From Serratia surfactantfaciens (lineage in GTDB: Bacteria > Pseudomonadota > Gammaproteobacteria > Enterobacterales > Enterobacteriaceae): a stretch of 64,000 nucleotides of DNA. The notes beneath the pieces are model-generated. The model had not been told where the DNA came from. It worked only from the letters and a program-made list of their open reading frames with translations, and made no database searches. The stretch covers positions 4,712,001-4,776,000 of the forward strand of contig NZ_CP016948.1 in the NCBI RefSeq assembly GCF_001642805.2. Direction: 5' to 3'. Below, in pieces: positions 13,851-33,384 of this stretch. The stretch's first letter is position 1, and each line of letters begins with the position of its first letter. Made by a program: the position numbers and the translations under genes.

Positions 13851-14888
13851 ATGTCTACTGAAAGCGCGTCTTTAAAAAACCACAATACTTTTGCGCTCCC
13901 GGTCAACGCAGCGCACCTGATCATGGCCGATAGAATTGAGCTGATGCTCAAAGTTTGGCAACAAACGCGCAAGCGTCAGGAGCCGCTGCTGATTCTCGGT
14001 GAAGGTAGCAACGTGCTGTTCCTGGAAGATTTTGCGGGCACGGTGATGGTTAATCAGCTAAAGGGCATCGATGTTCGGGAAGATAATGGCGCCTGGTATA
14101 TCCACGTCAGTTCCGGTGAGAATTGGCACGATCTGGTGCAATATACGCTCCAGGCAGGCATCTGCGGGTTGGAGAACCTGGCCTTGATTCCCGGCTTGGC
14201 CGGCTCCGCCCCTATCCAGAACATAGGCGCCTACGGTGTCGAATTGAAAGATGTCTGTGAGTATGTCGATCTACTGGATTTCTCCACCGGTGCCATCGAT
14301 CGCATTCCGGCAGCCGATTGTGGTTTCGGCTATCGGGAAAGCATTTTCAAACACCGTTTCCAAACCGGGTATGTCATTGTCGGGCTCGGTCTGCGTCTGA
14401 GCAAGCAATGGCAACCCAAACTGAGTTATGGCGATCTGACCAAGCTGGATCCCGCCACGGTGACACCGCTTCAGGTATTTGAATCCGTATGCGCGATGCG
14501 CCGCAGTAAGTTGCCAGACCCGCGTGAAACCGGCAACGCCGGCAGCTTTTTCAAGAATCCGCTGGTAAACGCGGGGAAAGCCGCTGAACTCATCGCGCAA
14601 TACCCCGGCATGCCGCATTATCCGCAGCAGGGGGACCAGGTGAAGCTGGCTGCCGGTTGGTTGATCGATCAGTGCGAACTGAAGGGATATCGTATCGGTG
14701 GCGCAGCGGTACACCGCCAGCAGGCGCTGGTGCTGGTGAACCTCGACAATGCGCACAGTCAGGATGTGGTGGCGCTGGCGCGCCATGTACGCAAAACGGT
14801 GGCCGATAAATTTGGCGTGTGGCTGGAACCTGAGGTGCGCTTTATTGGCGCGACCGGTGAGCTGAATGCTGTGGCGGTGCTGTCATGA
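13851..14888 (+). CDS. murB: UDP-N-acetylenolpyruvoylglucosamine reductase MurB
   Basis: MurB reduces the enolpyruvyl group of UDP-GlcNAc-enolpyruvate with NADPH to give UDP-MurNAc, the second committed step of peptidoglycan synthesis, in the cytoplasm. The 345-residue product (E. coli 342) has the FAD-binding core [15 protein letters not shown] near residues 45-59 and [24 protein letters not shown] near 107-130. NAGSFFKNP near 228-236 carries the catalytic serine, and LEPEVRFIG near 325-333 carries the catalytic glutamate. The last four bases overlap the birA start (ATGA), giving a coupled murB-birA pair as in E. coli. Confidence 0.97.
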   Translation: MSTESASLKNHNTFALPVNAAHLIMADRIELMLKVWQQTRKRQEPLLILGEGSNVLFLEDFAGTVMVNQLKGIDVREDNGAWYIHVSSGENWHDLVQYTLQAGICGLENLALIPGLAGSAPIQNIGAYGVELKDVCEYVDLLDFSTGAIDRIPAADCGFGYRESIFKHRFQTGYVIVGLGLRLSKQWQPKLSYGDLTKLDPATVTPLQVFESVCAMRRSKLPDPRETGNAGSFFKNPLVNAGKAAELIAQYPGMPHYPQQGDQVKLAAGWLIDQCELKGYRIGGAAVHRQQALVLVNLDNAHSQDVVALARHVRKTVADKFGVWLEPEVRFIGATGELNAVAVLS

Positions 14889-15847
14889 AAGATACCAAGG
14901 TCCCATTAAAGCTGATTGCACTGCTGGCCGACGGCGAGTTCCATTCCGGAGAACACCTCGGTGAGTCATTGGGCATGAGCCGTGCCGCAATTAATAAGCA
15001 TATCCAGACCATTCGCGAGTGGGGACTGGATGTCTTTACCGTACCAGGCAAAGGCTACAGCCTTCCTGGCGCCATTCAGCTGCTGGAAGCCGAACGCATT
15101 CTCAGTCTGCTGGAAGACAAGCGCGTGAGCGTGTTGCCAGTCGTTGATTCCACCAACCAATATTTGTTGGATCGCATTGCCGAATTGAACTCGGGCGATG
15201 CCTGCGTGGCTGAATATCAACAGGCGGGGCGAGGGCGTCGTGGGCGTCAGTGGATCTCGCCATTCGGTGCCAATTTGTATCTGTCGATGTTTTGGCGATT
15301 GGAACAAGGCCCGGCCGCAGCGATGGGGCTCAGCCTGGTGATCGGTATGGTGATGGCAGAAGTTCTGCAGCGTCTCGGTGCGGCAGACGTACGCGTGAAG
15401 TGGCCCAACGATCTTTACCTGAACGATCGTAAACTGGCGGGGATCCTGGTTGAATTGACGGGGAAAACCGGCGATGCGGCCCAACTGGTTATTGGCGCCG
15501 GCATCAATCTGGCGATGCGTGATACCAATGCCGGCGGAATAAATCAGGGATGGATCAACCTGCAAGAGGCCGGCATTAACATCGATCGTAATGAGTTGAC
15601 CGCCACTCTGCTCAATGAACTGCGGCAGTCGTTAAAGCAGTTTGAGATAGATGGACTGGCGCCATTCATTGGCCGCTGGCGCGCGCTGGATAATTTTATC
15701 GATAGACCGGTCAAACTGCTGATCGGTGAGCGGCAGATTGTGGGTATCGCCCGGGGTATCGACTCACAAGGTGCGCTTTTGCTGGAGCAGGATGGGGAAA
15801 TCAAACCCTTTATCGGCGGGGAAATATCGCTGCGCAGCGCGGAATAG
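14885..15847 (+). CDS. birA: Bifunctional biotin-protein ligase and biotin operon repressor BirA
   Basis: BirA activates biotin to biotinyl-AMP, attaches it to the acetyl-CoA carboxylase carrier BCCP, and when carrier is saturated dimerises and represses bio genes. The 320-residue product (E. coli 321) has an N-terminal winged helix-turn-helix (residues about 20-45, [21 protein letters not shown]). The ligase signature GRGRRG is at 115-120, KWPNDLY follows near residues 172-178, and an SH3-like C-terminal domain closes the protein. Its start overlaps murB by four bases. The N-terminal helix-turn-helix shows that this is the regulatory class of ligase. Confidence 0.97.
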   Translation: MKDTKVPLKLIALLADGEFHSGEHLGESLGMSRAAINKHIQTIREWGLDVFTVPGKGYSLPGAIQLLEAERILSLLEDKRVSVLPVVDSTNQYLLDRIAELNSGDACVAEYQQAGRGRRGRQWISPFGANLYLSMFWRLEQGPAAAMGLSLVIGMVMAEVLQRLGAADVRVKWPNDLYLNDRKLAGILVELTGKTGDAAQLVIGAGINLAMRDTNAGGINQGWINLQEAGINIDRNELTATLLNELRQSLKQFEIDGLAPFIGRWRALDNFIDRPVKLLIGERQIVGIARGIDSQGALLLEQDGEIKPFIGGEISLRSAE

Positions 15848-15855
15848 TGAAGTAA

Positions 15856-15883
15856 AACAAGGGGGCGATAACGCCCCCTTGTT
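15856..15883 (-). terminator. Hairpin between convergent birA and coaA
   Basis: A perfect 12-base stem (15856-15867 with 15872-15883) has an ATAA loop. Read on the minus strand it is followed by TTTT-rich sequence, so it should terminate coaA. On the plus strand it lacks a long T run but may still stop birA transcripts. Confidence 0.8.
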
Positions 15884-15895
15884 AGATCGGTTGGT

Positions 15896-16846
15896 TTATT
15901 TTCTTAAGCGCACGCTTTCAACGGCATGGTTGGCGCTTTTGGTCATAATCAGGCTCGCGCGTTCGCGGGTAGGCAGTATGTTCTGCTGTAAATTCAATCC
16001 GTTAATTTCATTCCATAATTGCGTGGCAATATTAATCGCTTCCGGCTCAGGCAATTTTGAATAGTTATGGAAATAAGAATCAGGATTGGAAAATGCGCCC
16101 TGACGGAATTTCAGGAAACGATTGATATACCAGCTTTGCAATAGCGTCTCCGGCGCATCGACATATATAGAGAAGTCGACAAAATCGGAAACGAATACGC
16201 GATGCGGATCGTGAGGATAATCCATACCGCTTTGCAATACGTTAAGCCCTTCCAGAATAAGAATGTCCGGCTGCTCGATGACTTTATTGCCTTCGGGGAC
16301 TACGTCATAGATCAAATGGGAATAAACCGGGGCGGTGACGCGTTTGGCGCCGGATTTTACTTCCGACACAAACTTCACCAGGCTATGCATATCGTAGGAC
16401 TGCGGGAAGCCTTTTTTCTTCATCAAACCGCGTTCGTTCAGCACCTTGTTAGGATGCAAGAAACCGTCGGTAGTGATCAGCTCAACGCTGCGGTGTTCCG
16501 GCCAGCGGCTCAGCAGGGCCTGCAACAGACGCGCGGTCGTGCTCTTGCCGACGGCTACGCTGCCGGCGATGCCGATGACATAAGGAATTTTTTGCCCGTC
16601 AGTGCCGAGGAATTGCTCCAGCACCGCCTGCCTACGCAGGTTGGAACTGATATAGAAGTTCAACAGTCGTGACAGCGGCAGATAAATCTGCGCAACTTCT
16701 TCCAACGAGAGATCTTCGTTAATCCCTTTCAGTTTAACGATCTCTTCTTCCGACAACGTCAGCGGCACCGAATCTCGCAACGCAGCCCACTGGGCACGAT
16801 CGAACTGTAGGTAAGGCGTTGCTAAAGATTGATCTCTTTTTATCAT
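15896..16846 (-). CDS. coaA: Pantothenate kinase, type I
   Basis: CoaA phosphorylates pantothenate with ATP, the first and rate-limiting step of coenzyme A synthesis, and is feedback-inhibited by CoA. The 316-residue product equals the E. coli length. It has the P-loop GSVAVGKS at residues 95-102, then [12 protein letters not shown] and [14 protein letters not shown], conserved in bacterial type I kinases. The start [15 protein letters not shown] matches the family. It is convergent with birA, sharing the hairpin between them. In E. coli coaA likewise lies between birA and the thrU tRNA operon, though on the opposite strand from birA as here. Confidence 0.96.
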   Translation of the reverse strand: MIKRDQSLATPYLQFDRAQWAALRDSVPLTLSEEEIVKLKGINEDLSLEEVAQIYLPLSRLLNFYISSNLRRQAVLEQFLGTDGQKIPYVIGIAGSVAVGKSTTARLLQALLSRWPEHRSVELITTDGFLHPNKVLNERGLMKKKGFPQSYDMHSLVKFVSEVKSGAKRVTAPVYSHLIYDVVPEGNKVIEQPDILILEGLNVLQSGMDYPHDPHRVFVSDFVDFSIYVDAPETLLQSWYINRFLKFRQGAFSNPDSYFHNYSKLPEPEAINIATQLWNEINGLNLQQNILPTRERASLIMTKSANHAVESVRLRK

Positions 16847-17065
16847 AAGCCAAATTCTGCCTGTTAACGCAGGTTGGGAAAGGCGCCGGACGCCAACTCC
16901 AGAGAATAAACAAGCTGCATATTATAGACAGCTTCGTTTTTGGCGTAGACTTTTTTCGCAAAAGTTGTCGATAGGCAGCAGTTTATGTCAATTGTGCGAA
17001 GCGGCGCGCAGTTGATAAAGCGGGGTTGCAAGGCGGCATCATTGAGTCAGGATACCGCCTCGAGG

Positions 17066-17614
17066 CTAGCTGGCAATAGCGCGCGAAGAGGGGGTCACGA
17101 TGAACAGACGTTTGTAATAAATGATGGTCGGGTGGTAATAGCCATCGGGCCCGGCTGCATAATCCGGTATTTCTCCCAGACAGCGATAGCCTAGGCTGCG
17201 GTAAAGCGCCTCCGCCGCCGAACCTGTCTGCGTATCCAGGTACAGGAGCCCGCGCCGCTGTTGCAATGCCGCTTGCTCCAGCGTCTTCATCAGCGCCTGG
17301 CCGACGCCGTTGCGACGAGCTCGGCTGTGAACCAGCAGCTTCACCACCTCCGCACGATTACGGCCGTTCGGCTTCTGACAAAGCTCGAGTTGCACGGTGC
17401 CAACGACGCCGCGCTCATCGCGCGCAATCCACAACAGCCGTTCACCCTTAGCCAGAGCAGGACGAAGACTGTGGAAGTAACTTTCGGCATCTTCATGGGG
17501 GATTAAGGTATCGTAGCCCACCGAAGCGCCGTGCGTGATGGCATCGGTCAACAGGTGGGCCAACTCGTCGCGGTAAATTGGGAGCGTAGCGGCGTTGACA
17601 GGCACTATTTTCAT
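17066..17614 (-). CDS. GNAT-family N-acetyltransferase, substrate unknown
   Basis: The 182-residue product has the GNAT acetyl-CoA-binding motif A (VVKLLVHSRARRNGVGQALM, near residues 90-109), with the R-R-x-G-x-G loop that holds the CoA pyrophosphate. Motif B follows, around YLDTQTGSAAEALYRSLGYRCLG. A short non-conserved tail follows the core. It is monocistronic, transcribed away from the tRNA operon, with coaA on the same strand 219 bases downstream. Nothing in the neighbours suggests a substrate. In E. coli K-12 no such gene lies between coaA and thrU, so it is an addition to the core order. Confidence 0.8.
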   Translation of the reverse strand: MKIVPVNAATLPIYRDELAHLLTDAITHGASVGYDTLIPHEDAESYFHSLRPALAKGERLLWIARDERGVVGTVQLELCQKPNGRNRAEVVKLLVHSRARRNGVGQALMKTLEQAALQQRRGLLYLDTQTGSAAEALYRSLGYRCLGEIPDYAAGPDGYYHPTIIYYKRLFIVTPSSRAIAS

Positions 17615-18009
17615 CGGTCATTCCTCCAGGATGGGGGTAATGAAGATAAGCAATAACTGCGCCAGAGCGGCGAAAGGTATGACGCCGGCGAAAGGGCGAG
17701 GAATAAATGTAGTCCATGCCGCACCACGGGGCAGCTATCTTCTTTTTGGTGCATCGATCCCGCTCACAGTTTACCGCTGTGGGTTAAGCGTTATGAGAAG
17801 CCCGACACGGAGAAAGGGGCGCTCAAGGCTTGCCAAAAGTGGATAAAATTGTAGAGAATGATTGCTGCGGGTGATGAATGTTTGCACGCTGCAGGCTGCG
17901 AATTGCATGACAGCATGCAAAATTGACTGATTTGTGAGCGAAAGTGCGCGTAAAGCAATTTTTTTGTTGCATAGGTCGCCCGCTCTACCTAGAATGCGCT
18001 GCACTTGAT
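17615..18009. other. 395-base intergenic region upstream of the tRNA operon
   Basis: It separates the divergent GNAT gene from the tRNA-tuf operon. Apart from the tRNA promoter at 17967-17995 I see no convincing gene. The A/T-rich bases just before the promoter (17955-17966) may act as an UP element. Confidence 0.55.
17967..17995 (+). promoter_or_regulatory. Promoter of the thrU-tyrU-glyT-thrT-tuf operon
   Basis: TTGCAT, a 17-base spacer, then TAGAAT, followed by a GCGC discriminator of the type seen in stringently controlled stable-RNA promoters. The first tRNA begins 14 bases after the -10. Confidence 0.82.
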
Positions 18010-18085
<76 letters not shown>

Positions 18086-18110
18086 TTCAAGTCACAAGTA
18101 GTTAAAATCT

Positions 18111-18195
<85 letters not shown>

Positions 18196-18393
18196 AATCT
18201 TGCCTTCGGCGATTAACTGACATGCGATAAATACCGCAGCGGTTGATGGCGGGAGGAGAAGGCGAAAGCCTTCGGCAAGGTTCGAGCTGTGCAGCGCAAG
18301 GCGCAGCCGGCCCGAAGGATGCGAGCCGAGTGATGAACAATCCTGCTCCATCCCAAAATTCTACAGAAAAATCAGGTAGCCGAGTTCCAGGAT
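18196..18393 (+). other. Structured 198-base spacer between tRNA-Tyr and tRNA-Gly, identity unknown
   Basis: The spacer contains a perfect GAAA-tetraloop hairpin (18258-18263 with 18268-18273), a GCGC-AAG-GCGC hairpin (18294-18304), and two copies of GCCTTCGGC (18202-18210 and 18268-18276). AAGGTTCGA (18277-18285) repeats the T-arm sequence of the preceding tRNA-Tyr. It could be a processing-related or RtT-like element, since E. coli has tRNA-tail repeats after tyrT. No protein is supported. Confidence 0.5.
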
Positions 18394-18468
<75 letters not shown>

Positions 18469-18474
18469 AGATGT

Positions 18475-18550
18475 GCTGATATAGCTCAGTTGGTAGAGCG
18501 CACCCTTGGTAAGGGTGAGGTCGGCAGTTCGAATCTGCCTATCAGCACCA
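18475..18550 (+). tRNA. thrT: tRNA-Thr (anticodon GGT)
   Basis: 76 bases with encoded CCA. The acceptor arms GCTGATA and TATCAGC pair, and the anticodon loop CTTGGTAAG carries GGT. It lies six bases after glyT and 109 bases before tuf. Confidence 0.96.
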
Positions 18551-18623
18551 CTTCTTAATTTCTCGCCCCCTGATTTTCTTTCTGTTCTGGATTCAACGAG
18601 CAAATGCTTGGTTGATGTGGTGA

Positions 18624-19844
<1,221 letters not shown>

Positions 19845-19874
19845 TCGCTGATAAAGTTTGACGCGACACGCGGT

Positions 19875-19902
19875 AAAAGGGCATCATTTGATGCCCTTTT
19901 TC
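19875..19902 (+). terminator. Terminator of the tRNA-tufB operon
   Basis: AAAAGGGCATCA (19875-19886) pairs with TGATGCCCTTTT (19889-19900), and the T run continues. Confidence 0.9.
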
Positions 19903-20104
19903 TACGCTGTGAACTAGAACCTATCTCATCAGCGATTTTGCAGTCATAATCATTGGTGAGATGGGCTCTTAAACCGTATTGACTGAAATACGTCATAGCG
20001 TAAAACACCGGGATATCGCTAGTGCGGTATCCGATCGGTTTGGTTTGCCTCGCAATGCGAGGCAAAGTTGTTTGTTCTGAATCATCATTGTGACAGGTTG
20101 GTTT

Positions 20105-20488
20105 ATGAGTGCGAATACCGAGGCTCAAGGGAGCGGACGCGGCCTGGAAGCGGCAAAGTGGCTGATCGTCGCCGTTCTGTTGGTTGTGGCTATTGTCGGT
20201 AACTATTACTACCGTGATTTAAGCCTGCCATTGCGCGCGCTGGCAGTTGTGCTGATCATCGCCGTTGCTGGTGCAGTGGCTCTGATGACCACCAAAGGCA
20301 AAGCCACCGTTGCGTTTGCCCGCGAAGCGCGTACCGAAGTACGTAAAGTGATTTGGCCAACTCGTCAGGAAACGCTACACACCACGTTGATCGTTGCCGC
20401 GGTAACCGCCGTGATGTCACTGATTCTGTGGGGGCTGGATGGTATTCTGGTCCGTCTGGTGTCGTTTATTACTGGCCTGAGGTTCTAA
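20105..20488 (+). CDS. secE: Preprotein translocase subunit SecE
   Basis: SecE clamps SecY in the inner-membrane protein-export channel. The 127-residue product matches the three-helix enterobacterial Sec[20 protein letters not shown], two N-terminal membrane helices (about 19-36 and 45-63), and the essential amphipathic helix plus third membrane helix, starting [21 protein letters not shown] near residue 72. An in-frame ATG five codons earlier (20090) is not in the family start and lacks a clear ribosome site. nusG starts two bases after the stop, forming the secE-nusG operon. Confidence 0.96.
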   Translation: MSANTEAQGSGRGLEAAKWLIVAVLLVVAIVGNYYYRDLSLPLRALAVVLIIAVAGAVALMTTKGKATVAFAREARTEVRKVIWPTRQETLHTTLIVAAVTAVMSLILWGLDGILVRLVSFITGLRF

Positions 20489-20489
20489 A

Positions 20490-21035
20490 ATGTCTGAAGC
20501 TCCAAAAAAACGTTGGTACGTCGTTCAGGCGTTTTCCGGTTTTGAAGGTCGCGTAGCGCAATCGCTGCGTGAACACATCAAACTGCACGATATGGAAGAG
20601 CTGTTCGGCGAAGTGATGGTGCCTACGGAAGAAGTGGTTGAAATCCGTGGCGGCCAGCGTCGCAAGAGCGAGCGTAAGTTCTTCCCTGGCTATGTGCTGG
20701 TGCAAATGGTAATGAATGACGCCAGCTGGCACCTGGTGCGCAGCGTACCGCGCGTCATGGGGTTCATCGGCGGTACTTCTGACCGTCCTGCGCCGATCAG
20801 CGATAAAGAAGTTGATGCGATCATGAACCGCCTGCAGCAGGTTGGTGACAAGCCGCGTCCGAAAACGCTGTTCGAGCCGGGCGAGCTGGTGCGCGTCAAC
20901 GACGGCCCGTTTGCCGATTTCAACGGCGTGGTCGAAGAAGTCGATTACGAGAAGAGCCGCCTGAAAGTTTCCGTTTCCATCTTCGGCCGTGCAACGCCGG
21001 TGGAACTGGACTTCAGCCAGGTTGAAAAAGGCTGA
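20490..21035 (+). CDS. nusG: Transcription termination/antitermination factor NusG
   Basis: NusG binds the RNA polymerase clamp through its N-terminal NGN domain to suppress pausing. Through its C-terminal KOW domain it contacts Rho or ribosomal protein S10. The 181-residue product equals the E. coli length. [18 protein letters not shown] opens the NGN domain, and [25 protein letters not shown] (near 127-151) is the KOW motif. It follows secE with a one-base gap and ends 39 bases before a strong terminator. Confidence 0.97.
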   Translation: MSEAPKKRWYVVQAFSGFEGRVAQSLREHIKLHDMEELFGEVMVPTEEVVEIRGGQRRKSERKFFPGYVLVQMVMNDASWHLVRSVPRVMGFIGGTSDRPAPISDKEVDAIMNRLQQVGDKPRPKTLFEPGELVRVNDGPFADFNGVVEEVDYEKSRLKVSVSIFGRATPVELDFSQVEKG

Positions 21036-21073
21036 TCGAATAATCAGCAGTAAGCGGCCCGTTGCCGCTTGTC

Positions 21074-21115
21074 AAAGGCGCGAAATTGAACTACAATTTC
21101 GCGCCTTTTGTTTTT
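21074..21115 (+). terminator. Terminator of secE-nusG
   Basis: A perfect 15-base stem (21074-21088 with 21094-21108) and a five-base loop are followed by TGTTTTT. Confidence 0.92.
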
Positions 21116-21154
21116 AGATGCCTTGCCTGACGTTTGTTCGGCGAGGTTAAACAC

Positions 21155-21180
21155 GGGGAGCCTCTCACGAGGCGATACTA
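21155..21180 (+). promoter_or_regulatory. Probable ribosomal protein L1 binding site in the rplKA leader
   Basis: The leader just before rplK contains GGGGAGCCTCTCACGAGGCG, a short stem-loop flanked by a purine-rich internal loop. It resembles the E. coli L11 mRNA leader, where free L1 binds and represses translation of both rplK and rplA. The assignment is by recalled similarity and position. Confidence 0.55.
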
Positions 21181-21200
21181 CCCAAACCGAGGAAATTTAA

Positions 21201-22337
<1,137 letters not shown>

Positions 22338-22357
22338 TCGCACTTGCGATTATCGCT

Positions 22358-22386
22358 TTGACTTGGGGCCGAGATTTGTCTAGAAT
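22358..22386 (+). promoter_or_regulatory. Promoter of the rplJL-rpoBC transcription unit
   Basis: TTGACT (22358-22363), a 17-base spacer and TAGAAT (22381-22386) lie just after rplA. This is where E. coli has its main L10 promoter. Confidence 0.85.
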
Positions 22387-22674
22387 CTTATGCCCCAAGG
22401 TTTTGCTATTGGCGATGCCGTAAGCAAAACAAAGATTTTTCGGTTGGAGCCTGGCCTATCCAGGCCTCCGTCCAAGACCGCAGGTGTATCGCAAGATACT
22501 TAATCCTTCCTGCGTAGACGGTGACAGAGCCTAAGAAAATTTTTCTTTTTTATAAAAGAATGTCTTTGCTGGATTCTGCTCACCGTGTTAAGCCGCTCGG
22601 CGTGGCGTTTTACAAAGCGCCGAGTGAAGTGAGTTCCGGGGATTTTCCCCGGCTAATCCAGGAGCAAAAAGCTA
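22387..22674 (+). ncRNA. L10 (rplJ) mRNA leader with L10-L7/L12 autoregulation
   Basis: The 288-base untranslated stretch between the promoter and rplJ is in the position of the enterobacterial L10 leader, to which the L10-(L12)4 complex binds to repress translation. It contains GGCGTGGCGTTTTACAAAGCGCC near 22600-22622 and a CCGGGG/CCCCGG stem near 22636-22652, just before the ribosome site. A short reading frame in it has no ribosome site and was not accepted. Confidence 0.7.
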
Positions 22675-23172
22675 ATGGCATTAAATCTTCAAGACAAACA
22701 AGCGATTGTTGCTGAAGTCAGCGAAGTAGCCAAAGGCGCGCTGTCTGCGGTTGTTGCGGATTCCCGCGGCGTTACCGTAGATAAAATGACTGAACTGCGT
22801 AAAGCAGGTCGTGAAGCTGGCGTTTACATGCGTGTTGTTCGCAACACCCTGATGCGTCGCGTAGTTGAAGGCACTCCATTCGAATGCCTGAAAGACACGT
22901 TTGTCGGTCCAACCTTGATTGCATTCTCTCACGAACACCCGGGCGCTGCTGCTCGTCTGTTCAAAGAGTTCGCGAAAGCGAATGCAAAATTCGAGGTTAA
23001 AGCTGCGGCCTTTGAAGGTGAGCTGATCCCAGCGGCGCAAATCGACCGCCTGGCGACGCTGCCAACTTACGAAGAAGCGATCGCACGCCTGATGGCAACC
23101 ATGAAAGAAGCCGCTGCCGGCAAACTGGTTCGCACTCTGGCTGCAGTACGCGATCAGAAAGAAGCGGCGTAA
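22675..23172 (+). CDS. rplJ: 50S ribosomal protein L10
   Basis: L10 forms the base of the L7/L12 stalk and, bound to L12, represses its own mRNA. The 165-residue product equals the E. coli length: [19 protein letters not shown] at the N terminus, which binds rRNA with L11, and a C-terminal helix that holds L12 dimers. A clear CCAGGAG ribosome site precedes the ATG. rplL follows after 63 bases in the same unit. Confidence 0.97.
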   Translation: MALNLQDKQAIVAEVSEVAKGALSAVVADSRGVTVDKMTELRKAGREAGVYMRVVRNTLMRRVVEGTPFECLKDTFVGPTLIAFSHEHPGAAARLFKEFAKANAKFEVKAAAFEGELIPAAQIDRLATLPTYEEAIARLMATMKEAAAGKLVRTLAAVRDQKEAA

Positions 23173-23217
23173 GCCCCTCTTTCTTAGCCTTTGCTAACGT
23201 ATTTAAACTATTTCTGA

Positions 23218-23601
<384 letters not shown>

Positions 23602-23640
23602 GCCAACCTTTCCGGTTGCAGCCTAGTCTTTTAGGCTGAT

Positions 23641-23671
23641 GGCTGGTGACTTTTTAGTCACCAGCCTTTTT
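23641..23671 (+). terminator. rplL-rpoB attenuator
   Basis: GGCTGGTGACT (23641-23651) pairs perfectly with AGTCACCAGCC (23656-23666), followed by TTTTT. In E. coli a terminator at this place lets only a fraction of polymerases go on into rpoBC, which explains the lower expression of polymerase subunits than of stalk proteins. Confidence 0.88.
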
Positions 23672-23933
23672 GCGCTGTAGGGCGCCAGTAGCGTTTCACA
23701 CTGTTTGGCTGCTGGTTTCGCCTCCCAATGTTTGTTTCTATTGACGACTTAATATACCGCGGTCTTTGCACTACCAGGAGTTCTGGGGGAAGGCGCGATG
23801 AAATGGTTTAAGCGTGATAGCAAGAGACATTGCGGAAAGTGTTCCCGCTTTCCGGTCGACAAAACGGTGTTGCATGAACTGTCCCTAATCGGACGGACAG
23901 ATTGGGTCACTGATCAGCGAGCTGAGGAACCCT

Positions 23934-27962
<4,029 letters not shown>

Positions 27963-28080
27963 TCGTCATGCCGGCTCAGGCTCCCCGCCTAAGGGAGCCT
28001 GAGGGTGGTTGTTCAGGTCACACGGGTACCTACTGCGGTTGTGGGTACCCAACAGGTTTAACTCCGACAGGAGCCAATCC

Positions 28081-32304
<4,224 letters not shown>

Positions 32305-32352
32305 TCGTCATCCGCGCCGCGGGCCCGGCATGCCGGGCCCCATCGCCAGATA

Positions 32353-32380
32353 AACCGCTCCTTCGGGGGCGGTTTTTTTT
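32353..32380 (+). terminator. Terminator of rplJL-rpoBC
   Basis: A nine-base stem with a TTCG tetraloop (32353-32361 with 32366-32374) is followed by eight T residues. Just upstream lies a perfect 20-base palindrome (32321-32340) that may strengthen termination or protect the 3' end. Confidence 0.93.
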
Positions 32381-32472
32381 CGCCTCGCATCGGGTTATGA
32401 CAAACTTTGCTACTATGGTTACAGCAGAATTGACCTGCGCTTTTTATCTGACAACCAAGGACAGTGCGAAAC

Positions 32473-32919
32473 ATGGACAGCCTCCTCACCTTCGAAAAAC
32501 TGACGGCGCAACACCTGCCTTACCTGTATGAGATCCGTTTTTCCGTCGAAGAAAACCTGCTGCATCCGCATCAGATTCAGTATCTGCAGCGCAAACAGGC
32601 GCTGGAGGACATCAATCAGGGCGGCGGCTGGATCTGCAAGCATGGCGATGACTATGCCGGCGTGGGATTCGGGCTGTTCATCCCCGAACCGCTGATCGGC
32701 GGCCTGTTCGTGAAGCCGGAATACCAATCGCTGGGGATCGGCTCCGCCTTGTTGGCGCGAGTCACCGCCTGGATGTTTGAGCACGGCGCCGAGGCGATCC
32801 ACTTAACCACCGATCCGGGCTCCAGGGCCGAAGGCTTTTATCAACATCATGGCTGGGTCGTGGTCGGGCTGGATGAATTCGGCCAGGCCGAACTGGTGAA
32901 ACGCAAAGAGGGTGAATAA
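32473..32919 (+). CDS. GNAT-family N-acetyltransferase, substrate unknown
   Basis: The 148-residue product is a compact GNAT enzyme: an N-terminal helix and strand region (SLLTFEKLTAQHLPYLYEIR), then motif A at residues 73-92 (LFVKPEYQSLGIGSALLARV), with the Q-x-L-G-I-G acetyl-CoA loop, and motif B around GSRAEGFYQHHGWVVVG. I chose the ATG at 32473. A GTG three codons earlier lies only two bases from the AAGGA ribosome site and is less likely. Its stop overlaps the next gene's ATG by one base, so it is coupled to the molybdopterin-fold protein and the kinase downstream. The E. coli rpoC-thi interval lacks such a block. Confidence 0.8.
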   Translation: MDSLLTFEKLTAQHLPYLYEIRFSVEENLLHPHQIQYLQRKQALEDINQGGGWICKHGDDYAGVGFGLFIPEPLIGGLFVKPEYQSLGIGSALLARVTAWMFEHGAEAIHLTTDPGSRAEGFYQHHGWVVVGLDEFGQAELVKRKEGE

Positions 32920-33383
32920 TGAAAATCAAAGGATTGATGACGCTGCTGCTGTTTTCGCTGTTCTGCGCGCCGCTGTATGCGGCGGTTGACTATTTTTACC
33001 TGAAACCGCTCGATGGCGAGAAGATCAAGATAACCCGGCAGATGCTGGAGGCGATGCCGCCGCACACGATCAAAACCTCGACCAATTTCACCCCGGAAGA
33101 TACGTTCACCGGCGTTGAGTTTGCGGAGCTGGTGAAAGCCTATCATCTGCAAGGTCAGGCGGTGCGTGCTTTCGCCTGGGACGATTATTCCTACTCAATG
33201 CCGATTGACGAGATGATTAAATATCGCGTGATCGTCGCCTATCAGCGCGGCGGTAAGCCGATCGACGTTGGGGAGCTGGGACCGTTCGCCATTATCTATC
33301 CGCGCGATCAATATGCCGAGTTGAATAATCTGGACGTGAATGCGAAAACCGTCTGGCAGGTCAAACGGTTGGAGATTAAGTAA
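32919..33383 (+). CDS. Secreted protein with a molybdopterin-oxidoreductase (SUOX-like) fold, likely a sensing partner
   Basis: The 154-residue product starts with a signal peptide (MKIKGLMTLLLFSLFCAPLYAA, cleavage near residue 21). The mature part resembles the sulfite-oxidase type domain: TFTGVEFAELVKAY, then AFAWDDYSYSMPIDEM, then a run ending GKPIDVGELGPFAIIYPRDQ. The mature chain has no cysteine, so the usual molybdenum-ligating cysteine of active enzymes is absent. A catalytic role is therefore unlikely, and a ligand-binding or structural role is more plausible. It overlaps the GNAT gene by one base, and the kinase begins one base after its stop. That tight packing suggests it works with the kinase's periplasmic domain. 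The fold assignment is by pattern and moderate in confidence. Confidence 0.68.
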   Translation: MKIKGLMTLLLFSLFCAPLYAAVDYFYLKPLDGEKIKITRQMLEAMPPHTIKTSTNFTPEDTFTGVEFAELVKAYHLQGQAVRAFAWDDYSYSMPIDEMIKYRVIVAYQRGGKPIDVGELGPFAIIYPRDQYAELNNLDVNAKTVWQVKRLEIK

Positions 33384-33384
33384 G

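Noticed and set aside
22521..22715. 64-codon frame in the L10 leader
   Set aside because: It overlaps the rplJ start and the autoregulatory RNA, has no ribosome site, and the region is explained by the leader.
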